Shown here piece by piece: positions 38,101 through 44,199 of a stretch of 64,000 nucleotides of DNA. The stretch spans positions 310,001-374,000 of the forward strand of contig OW568867.1 of assembly GCA_938743325.2 (NCBI GenBank). Direction: 5' to 3'. This stretch comes from Pycnococcus provasolii (lineage: Eukaryota; Chlorophyta; Pseudoscourfieldiophyceae; Pseudoscourfieldiales; Pycnococcaceae). The position numbers were made by a program, and so were the translations under genes. Position 1 is the stretch's first letter. The number at the start of each line of letters is the position of its first letter. The notes below the pieces were generated by a model that was given only the letters and a program-made list of their open reading frames with translations, was not told where the DNA came from and made no database searches.

Positions 38101-39663
38101 GATACTTTAAGCGCGCTGGAAGCTGCCATGTCCCTTGTGCACGGCTACGACGTGACACTTCGGTCTCACCTCGCATCTCTCGTGCAAACGCGCGAAGGTC
38201 CCGCGGGGTCAAATCTTGACGTTGACGAACTACTCGCGCGCCGCGTGTCATGCGAGCAGGCGCTTGCCTCTAGGCTTTCGGCTCTACCTGCAGCCACAGC
38301 AGCCGGTATTCGCTCAGATATGGATGCGCTTTGGTCCTTGGAGCGTTCTGCCATGCGTGCACAGCTCCAAATGGCCGAGTCAAAGGCTTCGTCTTTGAGC
38401 GCTGAGCGGGAAGCTGGGCGGCGCACACCGCGGTCGGCGGTCGCAATGCCGAGCCCCGGACGAATGTCCGTTGAGGCATCGGCTTGGAAATTAGAAAGAC
38501 GTCACCTCTATGCATCACTCGCCCGTGAGCTGGAGAGACAACCAGGGAGCATGTCTCCAGCGACGTTGGAGTCGTCGGACTGGCAGGCGGAGCGTCGCCA
38601 TCTATACTCTCAGCTCGCGCAGGCTCGCCGCAGACTCGACGAAGGATCGACGAAGGAGGCGGCTGAGCCACTTCCTGCTCAGGGTGTTACTACTCCCATC
38701 TACACTCGGGCTACAAGTGCGCGCAAGCAGCAGCAGGTGGATAGCCCGGCAACGAGCATGCGGAAGTTGATCCGAACAACTGCCACAACAAACGATGATG
38801 GCCATCAGCCAGAAAGCCCCGCGACGGCAATGAGATCTCTGCTAACATCTACGACCAAGACGCCACGCAACGTGCGCGTCGTGGATAATGTCAACGCAGA
38901 CGAGCAGCCGGATAGCCCGGCTACCGCGATGCGGTCGATTCTTAGGAGTGCGCAGCGGCCGAATAGCGGTGCATCGCCGTCACCTCGCGTCGTGCGCCCG
39001 TCGTCCTCGGAGCGTCCTCCTCGGAGTCCCAAAGTGGGCGCCACGAGGAGGACAACGGCGACAACGCCAACTGAAACGTCGAAGAGTGTGCGCTCTCCTC
39101 CGCCCCCGATTCCCACCAGCCGCCAGCTTGCTGACATGCTCGCGGAGTCGAGCGGAATTCGCTCGGGAACCGCGGCGACAATGGCGGCGGCTGCGGTGGT
39201 GAGCCACCGCCGTGGACTCGATCCCGCCCTTCGCGACGATTCCATCACAAGTCATGCCGCAGTCCGCATCAGGTGGGCAGACGCGACGCTCCAGGCGGCA
39301 CACCACACGCCAGCCGTCTTTCGCCTCCCCGTTCGTGACGACTCGAGCTTAGAAAAAGTTTCTCCTGTGGAGGTTCCCATACGCGGTCGGATTTCGCAAG
39401 CCGAGCAGCTGGCCACCGAATTGTATCGCAAGCTGAACGAGCAAAAAGGTCCGAAGAGCCTCGAACGGCACCTAAAGATTCGAAAAGCAACTTGGGCCGA
39501 AGCGGCGCAGAATATCAATGCCACCGCCGCCGGCCGGGCTTTCGATGAGTCGATCAATCTGCGAAAGGATATTCGCGAAGTACTCGAGAGCAAGTTTGAG
39601 GTGGAGGCGAGAGGTAGTGAGGTGGAGGCGAGAGGTAGTGATCGCGGGAAGCGACACATATAG
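29191..39663 (+). CDS. Giant coiled-coil protein, about 3490 aa, with eight copies of a basic Y-R-R-R motif
   Basis: One frame from ATG 29191 (MAAAPSRGDDHHHHG). An apparent extension to 29107 starts with TTG and crosses a splice acceptor, so I exclude it. After a low-complexity N-terminus (about 200 residues, His-, Pro- and Ala-rich), nearly everything from residue 240 to 2850 is Glu/Arg/Ala-rich heptad coiled coil. Eight basic motifs of the type YRRRVVALRAASVMRRAA interrupt it near residues 785, 1054, 1239, 1530, 1727, 1926, 2424 and 2653. One EF-hand-like loop (DSYDGDGNGTIPED) lies near 2480. Near-identical tandem blocks with LERELAxVRRELT occupy about 35610-36420. The C-terminal third is Ser/Pro/Thr-rich with three SPATxMR repeats and two WxxERRHLY repeats. 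A centrosomal, basal-body, Golgi-tether or cytoskeletal scaffold role is likely by architecture only. Confidence 0.85.
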   Translation: MAAAPSRGDDHHHHGSRGGTSTSQHPAQSQHASAASVQLGRFVLWSLVEGGGGGGGAAAAAANDMAMQPHSAVTSVAALAEPFTPPRATGGGPTQAGAGGGLRSSPIDLAKDLIRAKPRIPEPMALMQGRERSVMGAIPDVPTTVERRARRRLHQQPDQQHRGFATTPPTRRKVAAAAAATANNTTTPQPQPQPPSPAALSTLHNQSAYDLPAARAIDDALGMLRDIAKLKGRAAQMLRAGRREDAATLGAAIEKTSAVVRERVKEARAAVRADAAQHLSTKEQLESAIRNMETERAITAREHAAAVAALEDRIGAAAAAAQASEVKYANVLKEESVNATSTQRKLEISFKEQLDRAMQESEALKRLEVSAAEERIARRLDSQYREDTHAKEVENARLKAKCESMKSALEQVQSHAQTTELELEKVHERLDSATAAESAIREQLARREMEARDATNLLREETERTRSDLAAVQVPIGEMRDTARKLHVRLSTFGAECGIATQNLDEAMEEPERKESADASDIGEATAQMLVAVANAVGETLGRTAEALKQMESRHTELTSQLADATKRAEDLEHERARAESLAAAQESRAKTAEEQMQKHHGASEAVRVELTNQLEEAKATTRALESRARAEMAKVRSERDVAKEEGARAISDRDATVESASASAVTAARERLELTTKLRKAESEAMSATEALADVEARHARAMTAAQAEVAAARADAQRSHGDAEAASRALVEKDEEMQNRVAHVEKLTSSRAEKLAAEADGLRLQVRAAKTESEAAIEELKKYKRRCVALKAAGVLRRAAQKAAAERMRAEAEKQAGTAEFAQMGTVAQRRMVEEQKRAIVGLQQAHSEEMAHLSSELELVRGEAARRERALADTVGKSESKCAELQASLSGVEAERHRLQVEVESFRCSKETLAKRLDSVEQARASAVAAQDAASATQARIAATWQSERDGLRSKIAECEEARLMAEQQSTSLSVTCAQLEQRASRLEQDLVKTKEHEAREAEDFKDQLASAEQHLDKIQLDHTTHVAELKQELLKTQTALASSEHTCKGLRRRCVVMRAAGAMRLAGATATRDRHHKEQAEASEQSLADARDVFEEELCRLRHENDMERANAERLQRSLEATVHRGEASAMAADQRYRALVVDKEKLEWKQSSIEAQLLVAKDKAATAERDLQAFSTSAAAAAESAAAELSAVEGRAAHAEQNLKRLEATHEHTAATLAEAKSRLDTVMGELKGYRRRAVALRAASVMRRAAASAAIARVQAESEEGRMSAEREIQMKNEEHEQLMSSMRELDAKASAQTMRLESQLADERASNSKMAAQLQNELAETRRRVDEEREGLLKRAMASAEKSVRLSSDTAREMKEQRKNNLLIMEEARSAFEEERTRLVSELEVARLDIARLRRVEAEVTAQKERVEHLESARESVASDLHRAKFAADAAERRCKAAEAARAASDAALKAEREARTGADSTNATELSRLRTLHAALADRDDESRSRASDLQEKLDLCTKELGNVRAELSLAKDERKHLRRRVVFLSAASAMRRSADAATLRLQTDETNVALQDASEAPETQQLVLRMRALEASYAQESTRAAAELEMARTDVKMAEKRGSMFADELERLRLDLRRSNDNVAKLERTIAAAKRQAEDRHAELLEARADAERARSDASNANTSWSDEKNALVASVQVAEQKLASAQAGHRAASERMSSELRAAVSAANDSRMESRRYKRRLVVLSAVSAMQRASAKSSANVRSPKQRNAAAAIDAVETESRESRDTELSELSMSLELERTELSQLTSMLREAETAKGDALARLQVSQEKAEEERMRMEASLDVLQKSYQSLGAKLAVVEASRAGALADRSRLEVRLESQAQSWATEKELIESREAAASKLLAEREDDYRMEVRALEQKLALEQANTANAMREAKSLKRRLVALRAAATMRHAATKASGERGQKELIANQQQLAQAMDEAADETRSRLLMELSMERAEIKRVRREMDRASSEAAEEHQKLRAEVASATRRIQMLEQESERSERAMRRLEARANVSDSELSRAMADRDEHASKLLAEEKLWHAERDGMQTRLSNCDRMLEENRARQDELQRKLNDATRAAKEAEDRLHSAQDTARSGDSAEAQGSDSGKVSALERELADVRRELTDALAASAGMTPPSPPSAFVTLERELAATKRELANVRTDAADAQTADVTKVAALERELAAVRRELTEALAASAGVTPPSPPSAFVALERELAATKRELANVRAARPTPSSPLSAFAALENELATVRRELTDSRAAAADAQNTDAAAIAKLKRELADARGAAADAQTTKAETLEALENELADARHELADVRASAADAQSTGAARIVSLENELANARREMADTRAASILNAQTVDSARIVALESELADARRELADALAGPRQKLLTAISEARMYKRQCAALSAAGAMRQMALREVSARRQSALEHALSDAREQSEGIATEQRALLAMLDSYDGDGNGTIPEDLVRKTSEFATNAMNLSWKHSLEIMELRIEHGEAMRELNTNSVEELNNLRSDLQIARVECMSLRKSLVETENSSGATDEVAISLRRELDAARSRVQELQDSASNAALETARVHSELNESLAASEKRVSAAEAAAENARSELNSLRTQAKEQHKQLEMDVKSYRRRVVALNAAGAMRRAAADASMKREKERLASAMNASSDEARLMMTQHLEAMITAQNAHHTEEKRLSLALAAAQDEAARMREELSAHTKLSSDELASLREDRDRAQKALKELTVAKDAAEVRHSDALKMVLAQLAQSREVQESIDEELASARSALDGIRSASDHDSNAWRVERTDLLEQLAARGRLVQDRERMLAAQLGAMEQALLAQLLAADEKRCGALERIAAGQSHVHERHIGTLGEASVSLARLTDQVSSTVEMLDELGRRELRSWRRILSTTAARVDKALVSITAVLGDVNRRVDRVEQSLSDVAVTVPRRSDDTLSALEAAMSLVHGYDVTLRSHLASLVQTREGPAGSNLDVDELLARRVSCEQALASRLSALPAATAAGIRSDMDALWSLERSAMRAQLQMAESKASSLSAEREAGRRTPRSAVAMPSPGRMSVEASAWKLERRHLYASLARELERQPGSMSPATLESSDWQAERRHLYSQLAQARRRLDEGSTKEAAEPLPAQGVTTPIYTRATSARKQQQVDSPATSMRKLIRTTATTNDDGHQPESPATAMRSLLTSTTKTPRNVRVVDNVNADEQPDSPATAMRSILRSAQRPNSGASPSPRVVRPSSSERPPRSPKVGATRRTTATTPTETSKSVRSPPPPIPTSRQLADMLAESSGIRSGTAATMAAAAVVSHRRGLDPALRDDSITSHAAVRIRWADATLQAAHHTPAVFRLPVRDDSSLEKVSPVEVPIRGRISQAEQLATELYRKLNEQKGPKSLERHLKIRKATWAEAAQNINATAAGRAFDESINLRKDIREVLESKFEVEARGSEVEARGSDRGKRHI

Positions 39664-39927
39664 ACAAAAGAAGGAACAGTGTGGCATACCTGACTCGCTC
39701 CTGACTCACTGAGGACGGTTGGCAATCGTCGCTCATCTATTGTAAAACAAAGTATACAAAATAGCTTTTTTTTCTAAACGGTTCGAGACTTCGAGTGCCA
39801 CCCTAACCCCGAAAATGGACACACGGTTTTTGTTTTTTTCAATCCCCCAATCAGGGCAAATAGGAAAGAGCTAAGGTTAACAACGCGCGATCAGTGCTTC
39901 AATCATCACACGCGCATCTATTTTGTT

Positions 39928-41334
39928 ATGGCGTCGAAGCCGTCGATGCGCAGCAGCAGCTCCGATGAAGATGACGAGATCTACCCAATCTTCCATTCCA
40001 TCGCCGAAGCAGCGTCAGCAGCAAGCCAGACGACGACGATGAGAATGCCTTCGCAGAAGAAGATAACTCCACCGCAAGATTCGAGCTTTGAGATCGAAAA
40101 CGGACCGCAACTACTACCAGCAGGAGCAGGAGGAGGAGGGCTGCAGGCCGTCGCAGTAACGCAGGATGGAGAAAAGCTCGCATCGTCGTTTGAGCTGTTT
40201 GTCAATATCCTAATTTGTTTCATTGGCACGGGCATTCTCGCCCTACCATACGCATTCTCCCGTGGCGGGATTCTGTTGAGCGCAATCACGCTACTCCTCG
40301 TGGCGATTCTGAGTATGTTCTGCATGCACAAACTCGTCGAGACGAAGCGTGCACTGGAGCGAGCGGGCGCCATTGGACTCAAAGCGACGTATGGGGACGT
40401 TGCTGACGCCGCAGGAGGCGTGCACATGAAGCGCGCCGTGAACACTATGCTGATCGTGTCGCAACTCGGTTTTTCCACAGCCTATCTAATTTTCGTTGCT
40501 GACAACCTCAGTAGCGTGATTCCGTCGCTGTCGCGCGCGGAAGTCGTGGGCTTTTGCGTTCCCATACTCTGCGCGGTGTCGTGCATTCGTGACATAGCAA
40601 GGCTCGCACCATTCTCCCTTGTGGCGGATGCTGCCATACTCTTCTCAATCTCGGTGGTCTTCGTTACAGACGCCAAAAACTTTTCATATCATCGCGATGT
40701 TTCGCTGTTTGTACCAGGGAGTAGTGCGACACGCAGCCCACTTCCTTTTCTCTTTGGCATGTTTGTGTACTGCTTCGAGGGCATTGGCATGGTACTTCCG
40801 CTCGAGGCATCCGCGGCAGATCGTACCCAGTTCCCAAAACTTCTGTTCATCGGCATTGGTTTAATTGTGACGATCTACTTGGCGTTCGGCTTGGCTGGTT
40901 ACTGTGCGTATGGATCTGAGACCGAAGATCTGATCACGATGAATCTCGACCCGTCGAAGAGTCCGTGGACGACGAGAGCAGTGAAGACAGGACTTTCCAT
41001 TGGACTGCTGTTGACGTATCCCATGATGATGCAGCCTGTCTATCACACGATTGAGACACAGAAAACATCCACTTGGTACAGGATTACCGTGCGGTCTCTC
41101 CTGGTGATATTAACAGCGATTGTGGGGATCAGCGTGCCAGGTTTTAGCGAGTTCATATCGCTCATCGGATCGATAGCTTGCAGCGTGCTTGCCTTTGTCA
41201 TCCCGGTCATTCTTCACATATTGGTTATGGGTCACGAGCTCACAAATCGAAAGATTTTCGTCGAGAGCTTGGTGGCTACTTTTGGCACGATTGGTGGTCT
41301 GTTTGGAGCCATCGACACCATCTCGAACCTCTAA
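39928..41334 (+). CDS. Amino acid permease, AAAP family (SLC36/AVT3-like)
   Basis: 468 residues. An acidic cytosolic N-terminus of about 90 residues leads to LFVNILICFIGTGILALPYAFSRGG, written here as LICFIGTGILALPYAFSRGG, the diagnostic first helix of the family. About ten further hydrophobic spans follow, including LGFSTAYLIFVADNL, LFGMFVYCFEGIGMVLPLEA, LIVTIYLAFGLAGYCAYG and FISLIGSIACSVLAFVIPVI. FEGIGMVLPLE is the conserved mid-protein signature of proton-coupled SLC36-type and plant AVT3 vacuolar transporters. It likely moves neutral amino acids with protons across the vacuolar or plasma membrane; substrate and direction are not readable. It ends tail-to-tail with the next gene, only 19 bp between stop codons. 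Confidence 0.9.
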   Translation: MASKPSMRSSSSDEDDEIYPIFHSIAEAASAASQTTTMRMPSQKKITPPQDSSFEIENGPQLLPAGAGGGGLQAVAVTQDGEKLASSFELFVNILICFIGTGILALPYAFSRGGILLSAITLLLVAILSMFCMHKLVETKRALERAGAIGLKATYGDVADAAGGVHMKRAVNTMLIVSQLGFSTAYLIFVADNLSSVIPSLSRAEVVGFCVPILCAVSCIRDIARLAPFSLVADAAILFSISVVFVTDAKNFSYHRDVSLFVPGSSATRSPLPFLFGMFVYCFEGIGMVLPLEASAADRTQFPKLLFIGIGLIVTIYLAFGLAGYCAYGSETEDLITMNLDPSKSPWTTRAVKTGLSIGLLLTYPMMMQPVYHTIETQKTSTWYRITVRSLLVILTAIVGISVPGFSEFISLIGSIACSVLAFVIPVILHILVMGHELTNRKIFVESLVATFGTIGGLFGAIDTISNL

Positions 41335-41353
41335 GATCACTTAAAGCAGTAAC

Positions 41354-42169
41354 TTAGACTTCAATCAGCTCGACGCCGTTTCCGTCGGGGTCGTACAGGA
41401 ACATCTGCTGCCTCGTTGTTCCTGGAATGACAAACTTCGTGTACGTGACTCCCTTGGCGATTAAGTGCACCTCCGCCGCCTGAAAGTCGTCGACGGCGAG
41501 CGCGACGTGCCGTCCTCTTCGTATGTACCACGGTTTTTGCGCGCGAATTTCGTCGTCGTTGAAGTCAATCCACGGCAGAGACCGTGCGTTCGCGGGTACT
41601 TCCGGGTCCGCTTCTATGATGTGAATGGTCATGGTGTTATCCGCGGTGCTAATCCACGCGCCGTCGAACGGAAACGGCGGTCGGTCAAGTATTTGCATGT
41701 TAAGAATTTCCGTGTAGAAGGCGAGCGAGCGCGCGACGTTCGACGACGCTATGGATAGGTGGTTCAACGCCGTGATGTTGAAGTTATTATCATCTGCGGA
41801 TGAAGAGGAGGGTGACGGCGACGACGACACGGTCAAGTGCGGTTCGCACAGGTGCGTGACTTCCCTAGTAGTTATCACATTTCTTTGGTTTGCTCCGTTC
41901 CCTGGAGTTGTTGTTGGCGGCGGCGGCGGTTCGAGGTCGAGAGGTACGGGGGACGTGCAAGGCGGCGGCGGAGAAGACGGCGACGATGGAGAAGACGAGG
42001 ATGACGCTGATGATCCCCTAACGATGACAGGCAGACGCTTAGAAGTAGTACTACTACACTTCTTATGAGAGTGAGAGTGAGAATGGAGCACAAAACGGTT
42101 CACGAGGCGCTGTGGTGACGCAAACTTCGTCAAGCCTACACGTATATGGAGAAGCGACATCGTTGCCAT
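41354..42169 (-). CDS. VOC-superfamily (glyoxalase/dioxygenase-like) protein with organellar presequence
   Basis: 271 residues from ATG 42169 (second Met at 42160). The upstream extension starts with GTG and translates the telomere-like array. The N-terminus (MATMSLLHIRVGLTKFASPQ) is basic and amphipathic, as in a mitochondrial or plastid presequence, and is followed by a Ser/Pro-rich linker. The VOC domain covers about residues 140-271: ITALNHLSIASSNVARSLAF, WISTADNTMTIHII, GRHVALAVDDFQAAEVHL and FLYDPDGNGVELIEV. Metal-ligand positions are occupied by His in LNHLSI, His in RHVALA and Glu in VELIEV. The fold is shared by glyoxalase I, dioxygenases and resistance proteins, so the substrate cannot be assigned. 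Confidence 0.85.
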   Translation of the reverse strand: MATMSLLHIRVGLTKFASPQRLVNRFVLHSHSHSHKKCSSTTSKRLPVIVRGSSASSSSSPSSPSSPPPPCTSPVPLDLEPPPPPTTTPGNGANQRNVITTREVTHLCEPHLTVSSSPSPSSSSADDNNFNITALNHLSIASSNVARSLAFYTEILNMQILDRPPFPFDGAWISTADNTMTIHIIEADPEVPANARSLPWIDFNDDEIRAQKPWYIRRGRHVALAVDDFQAAEVHLIAKGVTYTKFVIPGTTRQQMFLYDPDGNGVELIEV

Positions 42170-42269
42170 TATTATTGACGGACGCCGACAAAGGAGTAGT
42201 TCGGCCAGGTCGTGAGGCGAAGGGAAGTGCGCGCGCGACCAGGTCACCCGAACCCGAGCCCTCCTGCCC

Positions 42270-42332
42270 GTAACCCTAAAGTTAACCCTAACCCTAACCG
42301 GCTCACCCTCCCTCCTGCCCGTAACCCTAACT
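42270..42332. repeat. Telomere-like array upstream of the VOC gene
   Basis: CCCTAA units in two clusters (42270-42300 and 42322-42332), 101 bp before the ATG at 42169, in sense TTAGGG orientation. Confidence 0.9.
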
Positions 42333-42603
42333 AATGCCCTAATCGATAAATGCACTCTGTGGTTTGCTGCTTGAGCTTTACTGTAGTCCTTACTGTACAG
42401 TATGTACCCGTAGTAGGGTGGTATGTAGGGGATTCTAAGGAGACCTTAAGAGTGACGACAGAGTAGTACTAACCTTAGGAGTGGGAGTGACGCCTTGCCT
42501 GGCCTGCCCACCTTGCCTGCCGCATGATGGAGGTAGAGGGAGTTGTTAGCCCGTTCTGACCTGGATGGAGCCCGTTCCATCCATCCACCCAGCTGCGAAA
42601 ATC

Positions 42604-42691
42604 TGTGCAACTGTGCAACTGTGCAACTGTGCAACTGTGCAACTGTGCAACTGTGCAACTGGCAGACTGTGCAACTGTGCAACTGTGCAAC
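42604..42691. repeat. (GTGCAACT)n 8-bp tandem repeat
   Basis: Seven perfect copies, a GGCAGACT interruption, then three more copies. It lies about 175 bp upstream of the Cys-rich membrane protein gene. Confidence 0.95.
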
Positions 42692-42864
42692 TGCCATCGG
42701 CCACCACGACATTCCCTGCAATCAAGGAGGTCGGGCGAGGTGTCCTGTCCTGTCACTCCCTCCCTTACCTGCCGTGTTTATTTGGTGAATTCGTTGGTGT
42801 CATTTTCCACTCGTCATAAGTTATTAGTTAGGCGCCGTCGTCGTCCACCTCTATCCTCTTCATC

Positions 42865-43851
42865 ATGGTGGTTCCTTCTCTTTCTATGATGTGCAAGTCC
42901 AAAATGTTTGTCGTCGCATTTGTTACTTTTGTAGCATGCTCGTTGTTGGTGGTGCCGGCCGCTGAGGCGCGCAGCACGGTGGCCTTCAAGGAGGAAAACC
43001 TTAAGACTAACCAATACAGCCTTCAAGACACTATTCAGGGCAACATGCACCGCCGTTTCTTGGCAGATGGAGACAACAAGACTGTCGCAGGACCGAACCT
43101 TCCCAGTATGCCTGCCAAGTCTTGCAAAGTCGTCAATTTACCGAAGTACGAAGATAACTGGAACGAGGTCATCCTCAAGTTCAACGAAAACGACGTGAGC
43201 AAAGAGTGCTTGCATATTGAAACTTTCACCGAACACTTTTGCTTGCGTCAGGACGGCTCTACGTGTACCAAGAAGATTTCGGAAGTGTCAGACCTATGCA
43301 CAGACACTGACGTAAATTCGCAGCTGGAATACTTGGGAAGCTGGAACTGCGACTCAAACACGGGCAAGTGCTCCTTTGCCAGTAATTCATATTGGACAAA
43401 TGAGAACGGAAAGTGCGCGGCAGAACCAGTCATTTTAGTCATGAAGAATACGTGCGAACCAAAAGAAAAAGAAATTCCCGAAACGAGTACAGAAGTGACT
43501 CTCCGAGACGTGTATACTATCTGCGAGTGGGGCAGTGACGTTGCCAATGCAGTGGCAACGATCCTCATCGTCGTCATCGTTATTATTGTGATTGGCGTCC
43601 TTGGCGGAATTGCGTGCTGCTGCTTCTGCTGCTCAGGATGCCCAGGCTACAAGTGCTGCCACAAGCAGCAGCCCCCAGTGATGGTGGCGCAGCCCGGCGT
43701 CATGATGCAGCCAATGCAGCCTGGAATGCAGCCAATGCAGCCTGGAATGCAGCCAATGCAGCCTGGAATGCAGCCAATGCAGCCTGGAATGCAGCCAATG
43801 CAGCCTGGAATGAGCCAGGGCACGCCAGTGCCGATGCAGCCGATGAAATGA
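42865..43851 (+). CDS. Type I membrane protein: Cys-rich ectodomain, one TM, Met/Pro/Gln repeat tail
   Basis: 328 residues, family not recognised. A signal peptide (MFVVAFVTFVACSLLVVPAA region) ends at about residue 33. The ectodomain of about 190 residues contains roughly ten Cys (SCKVV, KECLHIETFTEHFCL, GSTCTKK, DLCTD, WNCDSNTGKCSF, GKCAAEP, NTCEPK, TICEWG), so a disulfide-bonded fold is likely. A single membrane span (ATILIVVIVIIVIGVLGGIA) near residue 230 is followed by the juxtamembrane cluster CCCFCCSGCPGYKCC, a probable palmitoylation or metal site. The tail consists of five MQPMQPG heptads encoded by identical 21-bp repeats. The topology recalls small adaptor proteins with proline-rich tails, without sequence evidence for homology. 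Confidence 0.75.
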   Translation: MVVPSLSMMCKSKMFVVAFVTFVACSLLVVPAAEARSTVAFKEENLKTNQYSLQDTIQGNMHRRFLADGDNKTVAGPNLPSMPAKSCKVVNLPKYEDNWNEVILKFNENDVSKECLHIETFTEHFCLRQDGSTCTKKISEVSDLCTDTDVNSQLEYLGSWNCDSNTGKCSFASNSYWTNENGKCAAEPVILVMKNTCEPKEKEIPETSTEVTLRDVYTICEWGSDVANAVATILIVVIVIIVIGVLGGIACCCFCCSGCPGYKCCHKQQPPVMVAQPGVMMQPMQPGMQPMQPGMQPMQPGMQPMQPGMQPMQPGMSQGTPVPMQPMK

Positions 43852-44199
43852 GCCGACGAAGGCGTAGGCGCAAGCTTGCAGGCAAGCAAGGCAACATGGG
43901 AAACATCACAAGAATACGCCCAAGACTCTTGAGAGGTCTGGCAACAATTGGGTAAGGAATAAAATCTGAGATCCCTCGTTCAGTAATCGAGTGCACTTTA
44001 AGAACTACTTTGTTCAACGGTCGTCCATTCACACCATTCACATTCACAGCGCGACGACGAGGTTGTCATCAAACAAGAATCATGAGGTTACAGATAAAAA
44101 AAAGAAACAATGTTTTTTGGCGAAGAGGCCTGCTGGCCACTTGTCGCGCTCTGGTGCGGCGTCCAACGGGTCCCAACCACGCCTGGCGCATCAGCTAAT
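43852..44199. other. Convergent 3' region between membrane protein and OTU gene
   Basis: No gene seen; presumably two 3' UTRs. A KKK-type A-run lies near 44095. Confidence 0.4.

Larger units (their letters stand above)
42170..42864. other. Divergent intergenic region with telomere-like and 8-bp repeats
   Basis: It contains a telomere-like array, a duplicated CTCCTGCCCGTAACCCTAA segment (42262 and 42312), a CTAACCTTAGGAGTG motif near 42471, and the GTGCAACT array. No gene was recognised. Confidence 0.4.

Noticed and set aside
42604-42691. CRISPR-like array
   Set aside because: The unit is 8 bp with no spacers; a simple tandem repeat in a eukaryotic genome.
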